A DNA stretch of 64,000 nt from Enoplolaimus lenunculus (lineage: Eukaryota > Nematoda > Enoplea > Enoplida > Thoracostomopsidae): contig JASANG010003710.1 in NCBI GenBank assembly GCA_030248215.1, positions 293,802 to 357,801 of the forward strand, read 5' to 3'. The notes under the pieces were generated by a model that saw nothing but the letters and a program-made list of their open reading frames with translations, did no database searches and was not told where the DNA came from. Made by a program: the position numbers and the translations under genes. Below are positions 44,402 to 56,046 of this stretch, one piece after another. How positions within the stretch are numbered: the first letter of the stretch is position 1; every line of letters starts with the position of its first letter.

Positions 44402-46543
44402 TAGTAGATACGCTCAAAGTGCGACAACCCTAATGTGCGACACTGAGCTAGTTATTCCAGTGTAAATATTTAGTCTACCAAGATTGATCGACATTTTTGA
44501 CGTCATTTGATAGCTTACAATTTGGCGCACACTGTGGTGTTTTTTATGTATTACTTTGGTTCCTTTTTATACTGCCACTGCTCTTTAAATAAGTGCGTGT
44601 TTTGAAGGTAAGTTGCCGTTAATAAAATGTATTTAATGTTAAAATAACAGTGCGTAGCTAGGAAATGTTGATTTTTAACATATCAATGATGTTATTTATA
44701 TGAACAGAATCCTCAGAATCTTGGGAATGCAGATAAAATAGTCCTATATTGTTGATTTCAGCGGTTTTTAAAAATTTCATCTCGTAAGTGGTGCACCCTA
44801 TTGTGCGACAGTGTATCCTATACTGCGACGCTGTTTTTCTTAAAGTGAGACAGGCTCCCAATGTGAGACATACTTGTTTATTTGATTTAAAGTTACCCAT
44901 TGCAAACGTGCCATTTGTTATACGGCAAACTTAATTGAAAATTGTCAATACTTATATATCAATTATGAATTATAGCAGTTTAAAACACATCTGTGGTGTT
45001 ACATATTGTATGATTGTAAATTTAAGCTGTTTTTGGATTTGCAACGGATTTATGGCAAAAGTAAAACAAATACACCGTCACAGAACGTCGAAACAAGGTG
45101 TGCCTGCAAAAAAGAAATCGTTGCAAAAGGTAAATAGTTCAGTAATAAAAAAGTGTATAAATACATAGTGCGACAGGAAAATTCAAGTTAACGTTGTCAA
45201 ATTTTTGATTGTCCAAGTTTGCAGCGCTATTTGCCAATAGCTTAATTGGCAAGCGTGAGAAATGCCCTTTACGCCGTTGATCTGTACTCAAGTATATGCA
45301 TTTGTTCTTTGACTTTAGTTGCCTCCTGCCAACGCACCATTCCGTAATTCGCCTCCAAAGACCGCACGAAAACGGTACGAAACACCGAGTACTACCGAAA
45401 ACCAGATTGTAATTTTGGACAACGGAGTTCAACTTCATGATCTATCTGGTTGCCCAATTCAAAGTTCACCTTATTCTGGTCAGCTTCTCAACTGTGTTTC
45501 AACTGCTATGGAATCTTACAGCCAGGAAATTGGGTATGATTTGGGATGTGACAATGTAATCCGGAGTGCTGTTCCACAATTACTTGAGGCGGCAACTCCG
45601 ACTGCTACCAATGCTGTAAATCGCTCACAACTCATTGATGCTATGTCACAGTGCGCTTCAGACAGCATCTATTCGGAAGAACTGTGCCCATTTAATGCTG
45701 TCCCGGTGTCTGACGCTTTACAACAGAGTGCCGAAAAAAATCAACCGTCAGAGATACCGGAAACGCCGGTGAGCAGCAAAAGACCGGTTAGCTTTCAGTC
45801 AATGGTTCCGCAGATTTCAAATTCTATTAAACGTTCAGCATTAGATATCGGAAAACGCAAGCCAACTCCTGCGCATTTAACAAGCCGAACACATATACAG
45901 AAAGTTAAAGAAAAAAAGGCTGCGGTCAAAGTACAGAAATTCCAAGCACGTCTGGATTGCAGTCTGTGCAAGGCAAAAAGAAGGGATTAAAAGAAAAAAA
46001 GCTTGATTTTGTTTGCAAAGTCTGTAAATCTTTTTATAGAAAAGACGATGTTTTAGACTGGATTCAGTGTAGCGATTGCGACTCGTGGCAACACGAGCAG
46101 TGTGGTGGCACAGCTACAAAGCGCTATTTCTTTTGTGATGAGTGCTCTCAAGCGAATTGAACGAAACAATTAATTGTTTAGATTCTTATTACTAATAGAA
46201 TTCAGGCGTATATTAGTTTTGATTGCCTACAGTGAACTAGGTGACAATCGTCGCACTTTAAGCAGCCCCTGTCGCAGATTATGCACTTCCTGTCGCAGTT
46301 TGAAACAGATATCCTTAAGTGAGACATACGAGGTTGCTAAAGGTGGATCTAAATTTTCCAGAAATATTGTGCACTGAAACGGCCAAAATTTCGCAGTATT
46401 CCACTCAATTCATTCATCTAGACGGCCTGAAAATTTTTCGCTCATCCATTGTTTTGTTGTCATTTTATGATAACATCTTTGAGTCAGTTAATTTGCTTAA
46501 AAATTAAGGGTAAATTGTTGTCGCACTTTGAGCGTATCTACTA
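44402..46543 (+). mobile_element. 2.1 kb DNA transposon with TA duplication, encoding a PHD-finger protein
   Basis: The terminal inverted repeats begin TAGTAGATACGCTCAAAGTG and run 26 bp. TA lies on both sides (44400-44401 and 46544-46545). Near the left end, GTGCGACA / GTGAGACA words are repeated (44418, 44437, 44798, 44844 and after). Near the right end they recur mostly inverted (TGTCGCA, 46230-46530). Such subterminal words usually bind a transposase. The TA target and the C-terminal C4HC3 finger resemble pogo/Tigger elements. I see no DDE catalytic domain, so it is probably non-autonomous. Confidence 0.75.
45052..46160 (+). CDS. transposon-borne PHD-finger protein, DDE domain not seen
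   Basis: Exon 1 is 45052-45129 (MAKVKQIHRHRTSKQG, basic, ending CAAAAG|GTAAAT). Exon 2 starts at 45319 after GACTTTAG in the same phase and stays open for 224 codons, Ser/Pro/Gln-rich, ending in a Lys-rich stretch. The PHD finger (46010-46150: CKVCKSF, WIQCSDCDSWQHEQC, FFCDEC) is in another frame. That frame is entered within about 20 bases of 45940, where it reads TEIPSTSGLQSVQGKK, which looks like real protein. So there is one 1-nt break, or an unseen splice. All eight zinc ligands are present. Pogo/Tigger transposases often end with such a finger, but their helix-turn-helix and DDE parts are absent here. Confidence 0.6.
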
Positions 46544-48450
46544 TACTTGGTATTTTAAGTATTTTAAGCACAGCTGTGCCTCTGCAGTCCAACTTTTCAT
46601 TAATAATTTATTAGCACCCGAAAATTACACTGTCTCGCGGAATGTCATATGATATACGTACGTTGGCCTACACTGCAGAACGACGACAGACAGCATCATA
46701 TATACAGCAATAAAATAGTCAATAAGTATAGCGACGTTTCATCACATTTTATGCTAGTACTTGTACGCGTTGAACATCTGATAGCTTTGAGATATGTTGT
46801 GTTATATTATATATTCGATTGCTGTCAGTTCGCGAAATGACAAGAGAATAAATTCAGTATTTGAACTCATATTTTCAATAGAATCAAAGGCTTATATTTA
46901 ATCTTTCGATGCATTCCATGTGCTTTGAATACGGAAGATACCCTAAACGAAGCGTCCCTTATTTCAGATCCATGTCCCTTGAATGCTTACTTGGTGTCCC
47001 TTAAAGGAGGTATTGTTTCCATTTAAGGGACAAAATTTTGATTACGAAATGCATACTGACACCTTGGTCCAATTACTCTATAAAACGAGAAATAGATAGC
47101 TCTTCAAATGAGCTTTTAGATGAATGCTTTTATATTGAAATCCAACCACAAATAGTACTGGAAATATGGCACTGTCCCTTAAATGGAACCATAAAAATTA
47201 AAGTGTCCCTTAATAAAAAACTCTACTATATCATGATTGGAAAATGTAGACTTGGTTGTGTTTAAGCTGTCCATATAAATATATCGAATTGTAATTCAAC
47301 CAGGGTCGTTGGCCGGAAGAAAATTGCCGGAAAAAATGTTTTTTCTCCATTTTTTCGTTTTTTTCCAAGGGGGTGGAAAAATGGAAAAAAAATGGAAAAA
47401 TATTAAACGATTCTTAAATATAAGTTGCAACTATATATGATATAAAATAACGTTTTTCGATGACATGTAACTAATTTACATGCAACACATTAAAAGTGAC
47501 CGTGTGTAATGTCCACCATGTCACATTATAAGTGCGAAAAGAGCGAAAATTGCAGCACGAGATTCCATGTAAAACTACATATGCATATTGTCCGGTTCGT
47601 TCACCAGGTTTCGTCGAAAATGGGGACAAAGTTATTGCGCTCAAAATTGGAAGCTTGCTTTTACCGAATGATATAGCACAAGAATCCGTCAAGCTTCAAC
47701 CTCTTTTTGCTCGCGAGGCTGCAGCAATTGAGAGGCTTTGATATCAGAAAAAACCCAAAAGTGTTTTGAATTTAACATATACTTAAAAACAAGTGTGACT
47801 TGTTTAGTTCGCTCCACTCAACTCATGATAAACTGATGTTCTGATGACATCTCCCAATTGTTGGAAGCCCAAACTCAAATTTTAAAAAAATCCAATTTTT
47901 AAGTTCTCAATTAGTGATTTCACAAAAACTCGTTAAGAAGACTTCCGATTGCAGAAAGTTTAACACCTCGACTCGAACTCTGCAAACTGCTTCAAATGAT
48001 ATATAATTTGTCCAAGTTTTCGAAAAAAATTTTGGGTTCCAAGGAGCCGACCTTGTGGCCTAAAAAATCGAATTTTTCAAAAATTCATATCTGGGCATGG
48101 AAAGATCAGGGGATGTTATCAGAAGCCTCAAATATGCTAAAAGTTTCAAAATCCAAGCATTTTTGGGCAAACGCCGGCTAAGGGTAGCATAGCCGATCAC
48201 TCAGACAAACAATGCATTTTTCCATTTTTTCCATTGTTTGCGGAAAAAATAGAGAAAAATTCATTTATTCCCGGTCATATTTTTCCACAAAAAACACAAC
48301 TCTGAATTCAACGCTGTCGAATTGTAATTCAACATTATCCAATTGTAAATTCAACCATTTTTTGCACCAAAAACCAATCACACCATGGCTGCTATAGATA
48401 ATAATGATGCAATTCTGTATGTTAACTGCAATCATTTGCGTACTGGTTAA
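46544..48450. other. intergenic between transposon and sulfotransferase 1, with iterated words
   Basis: 46940-47230 repeats GTCCCTTAA and its inverse (TTAAGGGAC), probably a small element. 47300-47400 and 48210-48290 hold opposed GGAAAAAATGG / TTTTTCCATT tracts. A 69-codon + frame at 47532-47741 (CPVRSPGFVENGDKVIALKI) looks more protein-like than its neighbours, but I cannot assign it. Confidence 0.4.
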
Positions 48451-48452
48451 CA

Positions 48453-50667
48453 TCATTGGCCAGTTTTAAAATTAATTTTCGCACCAGCAACACTCGCTGC
48501 CTTGCCTGCTAAATGGTGACAAACAAAGTATTTGCTACTTTCGGTTGCGGCCGATGCATTGCAAAGAGATTTGATCCATTGAGGAACTGGTAAATTGAAC
48601 ATAAAATAGTCAACAAAATATATTTGAAATATACGATCCGTTGTGACCAGATTCGACCGAAGTTCTGATTGTAGTGCTGTCCGCGGATCCACAACCATAT
48701 TTGGATCAGAGGAATGACGGTCGTTAACAGTTTCAGCGCTATCGATCAATGAAGAAATACTGACATTTCGACTAAGTTTATGCTCATATTGATTGCTGAA
48801 TTCGCTTAGAAAAGGCAACGACCTGAAATCTGACACCGATGTACAGCAGGACGGGGTCAGATTTATAGGAGCCGGCTGAGAGTGGCGTGCCTCATGATTA
48901 GAAAATTTTTTGTGATAAAATATTTACCGGTTCCTTGCAGTTTTTTTCGCTATTGTGTTAAAATGCTGATATTGATTAATAAGCGAATTCATACAGAACA
49001 AATCAAAGACCTGAAATTAAAAATCGACATATTCAGCAGACAGGGTTCGATCCAGAGGCTCAACGGGACGTGGAGTGCATCCCTGTCAGAAAAAAGTTTT
49101 TTTTGTAACAAAAGTGTACGGTTCTTTTTACATTTTGTTTTGCTTTTGTGTTGAGAAAATTGGGTCTGGCTTCTAGCTCGCTACGCTCACGAGAGTTGTT
49201 TCGCCGTATAATGCGTGCTTTCGCGTCAGAATTTTCTATAGAAAATTGTGATATCTTGAAGTGCCTTTAAAAGTTTCTACTTGTGTGCCAAGAATATAGC
49301 GTTTGGGTTCGCTTCGCTCGCGAGTTTGTTTCATAATATCTATTGGGTGCATGCTCTCGTCCGCAATTTTTTATCCGTCACTGTGAAAGCAGTGTGTAAA
49401 CGGATAACAGTTTTCAGTAGTAATCGGTGTTTATTTCAGTTATTTTGATTGCTGTTCGTTTCCGTTATATTTGCTACCCGCTTTATATACACTCCGATTG
49501 GCATAGCAATGTTGAATTTGTATAGCCCTTTTGCACAAGAATTCATGCAAGTAACCAATTAACGACTTGCTATAGTGACCCGAATTAGAGGGGGGTAATA
49601 AGAGGAGTCCCCATTTTGCGTCCCAGTCATTGGAGCGCGTATACCTAATAAGAGTTTGTAAGCGAATAGAGTCCTTAAACCTTTTTAATTTGAGTGCATA
49701 AATGTCAATTATCTCTAATTGTAACGTATAAAAGTTGTAACATTTCGAAGTATAACCCAGCATTACAGCTCAAGCTGTGCCAGGCAAAAACGTTTAATTC
49801 AACGGATAGTTGCAATACCGGGTATACATCAGTAATGAATGGCGGCGGAGCGTGGGTTAAAAATAAATAACGGTCCGCAACCGAATAAAAAGGGGGTACC
49901 GTCTGACGAGGCCAAATAAATATCAGTCCTCCCTTTTACGCAATTGAATATCTTACAGTTGCTTAGTTAGCAATAGGTTTTCAAACTCGTAAACCATGCA
50001 AGTTTGGATTCTCAAAATTTAATAGATTGATGAAGGATATAAGTAATGCGAAAATAGTGCCAAATTGCAAAATTATGCAGCGTTCACAATATCTTTTCTC
50101 ACCTGTGCACCAAAAACGTCATACGGTAAGGTTAACGAGTGTCAATTTTAACAATCGACATTCGTTAACCCTACCTACCATATGAGGTTTTTGGTGCGCA
50201 GCTGAGAAAAGATATTGTGAACGCTGCATTAACCATTTTCTAACTAAAAATAGAAGACAAGTATCCAATCGATTATAGGTGCTACACACATTCGAAAATT
50301 TGGGTGGAAATAGGCGCACAATGCTATTGCTAAACTATGTTGGCATTTATAGGTTGGATACCGTTTTAGGACATTTTGGTTTAGAAAAACAGTGAAAAAT
50401 AGTCAATTTGCTATTTTAGTCCGTTTTAGACAACCGTTAGCGGGGCACGGAGCGTAGCAAGCTGATCCAAAGACACATGGGGACCAAATACGCCGGAGCG
50501 CGACAATACAATTTTATTACTTTGTAAGGTTGGGATCTTACTATTTTAAATAAAGTTTCTTGTTGTATGTCATGCGTTATTTTTTGGATGCAAAACTGGG
50601 AAAAGCCGAAATCTTGCCTCCACACTCGCTGCTCTGTCTCTGGACATCGAAGCCAGTTCGGTGACAG

Positions 50668-50698
<31 letters not shown>

Positions 50699-50699
50699 C

Positions 50700-50744
<45 letters not shown>

Positions 50745-53700
50745 AAAGAGAGAGAAAGCGGGGCTTCTAAATAAACATCATAAAGGGAAAAGCACCCGTG
50801 ACATCAAACGAACCTATTTTCTCCCCATCCGGACATGATTAAATTTTCTGGCAGTCCACGTTTGAGCATTGTATCGCGTACATCTTGACGAAATGTTTCA
50901 GATTTATTGAGCACAAATATTCGTTCGTAGTTGAGCAGTTGATTTCGAAAATCACAAAACCAAAATTGTGGATAAAAGTGTTGGAATTGAGAAGATTTCG
51001 GAACGAGGTGTTGCTCTGACTGACGGGAAGTTTGACTCAGTCGCGATTGCGTTTGGTTGATGAAGCATGTGAACGACGTGCCACAGCCAAGACAACTGAG
51101 GTTGCGATTGCGTTTCATATTGAAACATTTACTAAACCATCCAGAAACGAATCGTTCAATTGGATCCCGAATGGTTGACCACCGATGCCAGCGTGGACTT
51201 TCTAACAGAAGTTCTCTGACAAATATGAATTCGACGCGTTCATTTCAAAATTTTTAACCCCCTTACTTTCGTATACAACATCACATACATAAAACACAAG
51301 TGATTGGCGTCGTTTTTTTGTATCCGGATATGCGACAATTCTTGCCGGATATTTAATATTTTGGATAGCCGGACATTCAAATATATCCGGATATCTGATA
51401 TGTGAATATTCGAAATCAAATTTTTTATTTCGAATATATATTCGAAACTTGATTTTGCGTTTTTGGGTTTCCGAACCTCAAGTTTCATTTCCCAAGCAAG
51501 TGTTTTAAAGTTTTGCTCTGAGGGAAGTACCGTGACCCTCAAGCTGATTGCTATGAGTGTAAAACATACAAATCTAATGGGTATTTGGTTTAGAAGATTG
51601 CTACTGACTAGTAAACACTTGCGTTGGCCACAAGACAAAGAACCACATTGAAATATACTTAGGATTTTAATCGTACAAACATGAGCCTGTATTACGTTTG
51701 GTGGTGCCCCTTTCAGCGGCGGATCCGAAAATTTTCCTGTGGGCCTGCAACAGTGTAAGCTTAAGCTTTTAGACTAATGTTTTTGCTTGGCTTAAGCTTA
51801 GACTTCTTAGGCTTAGGCTTAGGCTTAGGCTTAGAAATATGCTTATAATACTGTTCCGCCCCTGTTCTTTTTCATTGGCCGAACATTGTTAGGACAAACC
51901 TGACTATCTATAAGTACGTTGTGTGTGTTGCAATCAGGCCGTGGTTATAGCATCGTTTGTGATTTTAGTCCTATGACGATAGGTCGACAATTTTTTACAA
52001 CTATGCGCGCATTATTTACATAGACGACCCGTTGTTGTAGAAAACTGTATAGGAAACGGCTATCCATTACAGAAACTATACAGGAAACGGTTAGTAATTA
52101 TAGAAGCTAACGGTTTAGTTATCATAGAAAAAAACAAAATTTTTATTTATTGACATTATTGACAGCAACAGTAGTCTGCATTAAACTTTCAGCACCGAGT
52201 ACATTGCAAAAAGGTGCCTGTTGTGTCTGAACAGATTGTATCTCCAATATACGAGTATACACAATTAAAATCAAGAATATAGGCCAAAATGGTATTAGTA
52301 CAGTTTTTGATACAAGCCAAAACCAAAGCCTATACTTATGTATTAAGTCTAAGCCTTAGCCAAGCGTAATCTTAAGGCTAAGTAACTGTTTAAATATTGA
52401 AAACTGTGGCGGTACAAGCAGTATACCAACTCTAAAAAAGTAATGGTTAAAACTTTTTGATTTTCAATGCCAAATGAAATGTTTTCACGCTATTCGGATG
52501 CGTGCCCAAAACTAACTTTGTTTTTTGTTTCAACTTCCGAAATGGTACCAATGATTTATGACAGCGAAAATGGACGTCGTATCCCGTAAGTTCTTGTTTG
52601 GGTTGCTTCCGTTTAATTCGACAAAATAATTCTGCAATACATTGAAAACGGGTTGCAATATTTGCAAAGCATAAATAAAGATTAATCTACTTAGGAGAAT
52701 ACGCAGTCTGTTGTAAAATGTAATTATAGCACATGTGCACCGCTGCAGCCCGAAGCTTTTTTCACTATAAGTATTCTGTTCGGTACATCCTGAGACAAAG
52801 ACTCATCTGGCAGCCGCAAGACAGATCAGTGGCTATGCTTCCAGAGTTTTCTCCGGTTTAGTCAAAAAAGCCACAAACTTTTGCGGTGTTTAGCCCACAA
52901 ATGTTATCAGATATGGTCAGACTGTGAGGCTGTAAGGGATCTATAGAGCATTCCAGTGGGAAAACACATCCATATCTGTAAACCCGCCATTCGATAAGTT
53001 TTAATTTGAATAACCAGTGATATGCGTAAGAAATTGTGTCCGAAAATATAAAACGCTTTTGTTGTTTTGCAAAAAGTATTTGTTAAATATTGTTTTGGTA
53101 TACAAGATATTTCATTTGAGTCCCTTTAAGCCCTATTCACACGTACAAGTTTTTGCTGCGTGCAACAAGATATTTCAGTTGAGTCCCTTTAAGCCCTATT
53201 CACACGTGCAAGTTTTTGCTTCGAGTACTTGCAGCTACAAATTGCACACAGAACATGCATTTTTTTCATCAGCCAATGAGAAAGCGTCTGCAATAAATTC
53301 AGTGAACTTGCATGGTTAATATTCGCTCATGTGAACTATATTCCTAGCTATGATTTTTAATGAATTATTTGCAACGGCAAGTTTTTTTGATATGGTATTT
53401 TGGACAAAACGTGCAAGTGCAAATTGCAGTTGCAAGTTCTCGCAGCAAAAACTTGCACGTGTGAATAGGGCTTTACTAGCGAAACGACTGCGTTGAACGG
53501 ATACTATTTGAAACACGAGACGCCTGTGAAATAGCGTTTTAATTTTTAATCACTTGGATTTTAGCAAATTTTTGATTTAATTAATCAACTCCCCCGGAGT
53601 CAACTTTACTCACAGTGAGAATCAAGTCCACTCTCACAGTGAGTTAAAGTTTACGGTTATTAAACTCAGAAATCACTAATTTTACGTCTGAGTTCATTGA

Positions 53701-54056
53701 TTAACTCATTTAGATTTTATAATTAACGTTTGCAAAATATGTAGTGTACTTTTAAATGTAGTCGTTGCAACTTTGGGAATTTGACAGTACAACAGTTTGT
53801 ATTGCCATATCACAATTGGTGCGTTATATTTGTTTGGAAAATAATCGAATGTCACTGGTGGAAACAGTAAATAATTGTACATATTTGAATCAAAATCAAA
53901 ACTGTACTCTGTCGGCGGTTGCAGCGTTGAATTTTCACCATTTTGCTGATCAACAATTGCATTCAAATTATATATGTAGAACGAAAATAGTACCAGCGGG
54001 ATGACCGCACAGAACAAATTTGCAATCACCAACAGTTTAGTATATTTATTAGTCAT
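48453..54056 (-). CDS. carbohydrate sulfotransferase, type II Golgi membrane protein (Sulfotransfer_2 / HNK-1ST-related)
   Basis: The exons on - are 53728-54056, 50814-51215 and 48453-48822, with donors CAAAC|GTTAAT and AATAG|GTTCGT and acceptors GTCAG|A and TTTCAG|G. The joined protein is 366 aa, the usual family length. Residues 1-7 are cytosolic, 8-30 form one membrane segment (signal anchor), and the rest is lumenal. The 5'-phosphosulfate loop is CQIPKVATTTFKS (91-103). The 3'-phosphate site is RDPIERFVSGW (126-136). A Cys-rich insert follows (CLGCGTSFTCF), then FYPQFWFCDF and a C-terminal DRIFQIYFVDYFMFNLPVP, where the family ends with a Tyr-Asp-Tyr-type motif. It should move sulfate from PAPS to a glycan; the acceptor is unknown. 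The exon 2 acceptor has a poor pyrimidine tract and is the least certain border. Confidence 0.9.
49571..49975. repeat. family D element in sulfotransferase 1 intron 2
   Basis: CTATAGTGACCCGAATTAGA at the left, with GGCGGAGCGTGGGTTAAAAA and GCCAAATAAATATCAGTCC to the right. Reverse orientation, right end worn. Confidence 0.7.
50077..50227. repeat. 150-bp foldback element
   Basis: GCAGCGTTCACAATATCTTT at the left and its exact inverse at the right. The arms are about 67 bp with few mismatches and a loop of about 15 bp (TCAATTTTAACAATCG). It lies in intron 2 of sulfotransferase 1. Confidence 0.8.
50663..50757. repeat. (GA)n microsatellite
   Basis: About 95 bp of GAGA with a few C and A interruptions. 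It begins 57 bp from the exon 2 donor of sulfotransferase 1 (on the intron side), so on the transcript it is a (CU)n tract. Confidence 0.85.
51711..51890. repeat. H-type end followed by family A half
   Basis: CAGCGGCGGATCCGAAAATTT at 51713, then TTAGGC units and a right end ACTGTTCCGCCCCTGTTC / CATTGGCC at 51850-51885. Confidence 0.55.
52300..52390. repeat. family A remnant
   Basis: AAGCCTATACTTATGTATTA, AAGCCTTAGCCAAGCG; no termini. Confidence 0.35.
52391..53100. other. intron of sulfotransferase 1, nothing recognised
   Basis: AT-rich, no repeat ends or exon-like frames that I can support. Confidence 0.4.
53103..53475. repeat. foldback element M with a doubled left end
   Basis: AAGCCCTATTCACACGTGCA starts at 53191 and its inverse ends at about 53474. 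The left end is doubled: a unit of about 62 bp (CAAGATATTTCA...GCAAGTTTTTGCT type) occurs at 53103 and again at 53165. Confidence 0.7.
53580..53715. repeat. family C part, beside sulfotransferase exon 1
   Basis: GAGTCAACTTTACTCACAGT, GTGAGTTAAAGTTTACGG, ending TTGATTAACTCATTTAGAT, an end motif of family C without the last bases. It stops at the intron side of exon 1 of sulfotransferase 1. Confidence 0.6.
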
Positions 54057-54069
54057 TTTAAGTTAAACC

Positions 54070-54290
54070 TACACTGTATTAATTGCAATGAGTTAACATT
54101 TTAACAACGAATGAGTTGTAACCACTCAGAAGACAGAGCGCATGAATTAGGTCTTTCACAACTCTCAGGTTTCTGAATTGATTAAACTCTCATTTTGAGT
54201 TAATTCACCAACTGAACCGGAATTAAATAATCAGCACACAGTGAGTTCATATTTACTGTTATTAACTCAGAAATTGTCAATAGTAACTAA
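54070..54290. repeat. family C element, just upstream of sulfotransferase exon 1
   Basis: CACTGTATTAATTGCAATGAG begins about 15 bp upstream of the start codon of sulfotransferase 1 (reading -), with AACTC / GAGTT words to about 54290. The 5' leader or core promoter of the gene must therefore lie in, or beyond, this repeat. Confidence 0.6.
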
Positions 54291-54716
54291 TTCTCTCTAT
54301 AAAAATATACTATTTTCTGCTTTTATTATGCATACAACGGATAACTCGAAAACTGCAGAGTGCTGGATATTGAACTTTTTTTATTTCAAGGGCCCGAATA
54401 CTGTAGATGTACGGGGCAGGCGGCACTAGCAATCATGGATCAAACCGAAACAAAAATTTCGTCATTATCGGAATCCATGGCTTAAGTCGACTTTTTTACC
54501 GGAACCGGAATTGAAATCAAAACTGAAATTTCAACCGAAATATCGGAATCGAAATCTGTATTCAATATGATATCATATAAGGCTTGATCTGTGAAGGTGG
54601 CATATGCCTGAATATTATCGTTGTTAAACACGAATTACCTCGCTACTGTTTAATGCCCAGTTTTCGTATATGTTAGATTTAGTTTTACGTGAAAACAGAC
54701 ACGCTAGTGTAAAGAA

Positions 54717-55132
54717 CAGGGTTCCATCGGAATTCCGATTCCGACTGAAATTCGGGCAAAATTTGACTTCTGATTCCGATCCCGGCTGACTGCTGTCCGA
54801 TGCCGGAATTCAGATTTTTCGGTTATGAGTTCTTAAGATAATTCAAGTTAGATTTTGCTTGTTTCGTTTTGTCTCGTTCATTTGCAATTAATATTCTGTT
54901 GGTTTTTTCTCAATAAATATTTCGAGTTGTTACCTGTATTCCGTCAGCTATATAAACAATTTTTACTGAAACTGTGAACAGTAACGGAAACAGGCGTACT
55001 GAAAAAAAAGAAAAGCCATACACCTTTAACTTTTTAATAGAATATCTAAAACTTTATTCCGATTCCGGTTCCGACAGAAAAATTTTATTCCGATTCCGAG
55101 TCCTGCAAAATCTAGTTCCGATTGGAACCCTG
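54717..55132. mobile_element. hAT-like miniature element (family E) with perfect 8-bp duplication
   Basis: It starts CAGGGTTCCATCGGAATTCC and ends CCGATTGGAACCCTG. GTAAAGAA stands on both sides (54709-54716 and 55133-55140). The ends are iterated ATTCCG words. Confidence 0.9.
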
Positions 55133-55394
55133 GTAAAGAAGTAGTTTAACCACTTCGTTTGGAAGAATATATGAAATCATACTCTTGTTTGGGATTTAAG
55201 ACAAATCTGGTAGTGTAGTTATGTAGTGGTAAATGTCGTCACTCCCTACGAAGAGACATGAAACATGATATATATGTTTCCACGGCTTCAGGACGCTCGA
55301 AACCTTCTCTACAAGCTGACAGACAGACATTAAACGTTGTGAGCTGGAGGTGAGGCGAAATTAAGTAGTAAAAATAATGATTAATTAGTTAATT

Positions 55395-55655
55395 TTAGCC
55401 AATATCTGCAATATGTTTTTAATAAGTTGTGTGGTTTGACGCTAATTTTCTGCGAAATTTCGTAAATTCTTTCCTGAACTTGTAACAAAAGTGAAACAAA
55501 ACGCGCTAAACAGATGAATTTTGCAAAATTATGCAAAGTTTTACTGCCGAAATTGCCTGAACCTTCGGCAAAAATTCTACCGGAGCCGGAACCGGAGGCC
55601 GATTTTCTGCCGGAGCAGGAGACGGAGGCAGACCTCCGGTTGTACCCTGCAATGT
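55395..55655. repeat. E-subgroup element, right end clear
   Basis: GCCGGAACCGGAGGCCG iterations run to CCTCCGGTTGTACCCTG. The body (TGCAAAATTATGCAAAG, TTGTAACAAAAGTGAAAC) matches 1300-1560 in reverse. Confidence 0.6.
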
Positions 55656-56046
55656 AGACTTTTAGTGGTGTAAACCGGTCCTCGGATAATGGAGCTCCTC
55701 AGCTCAGGCAGCGGAGCAGGTATGATCTCAAATGTGGGGTTCAACTTCAAATAATCGAAATCATTTCATAAAATGAATGCTTTGTCAAAACCGGAGCAAC
55801 CACCCCCGTACCCCCATTTGACGGTCTCACCCCTTAAGAGCCCCCACCCTAACCGGTTGAAACAGAAACTGCTTAAGTTTTGAAATACGTCTGACTTCTC
55901 GCTCGCGAGTTTGGGGGGCTCACCCTAGAATTTGGGGGAATCCCACACCCCTGCCTGCTCCGGCACTGAGTTTGTTAACATGTTTTAGTTAAAATACGAC
56001 TTTTCAACTAGACAGAAACATTAGTAGAAATCAAAATTGACTTTAA
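55656..56046. other. intergenic, nothing recognised
   Basis: A G- and C-run-rich stretch (ACCCCCGTACCCCC, GGGGGGCTCACC) without a gene. Confidence 0.4.

Noticed and set aside
50640-50770. Glu/Arg-rich frame
   Set aside because: Translation of a (GA)n microsatellite.
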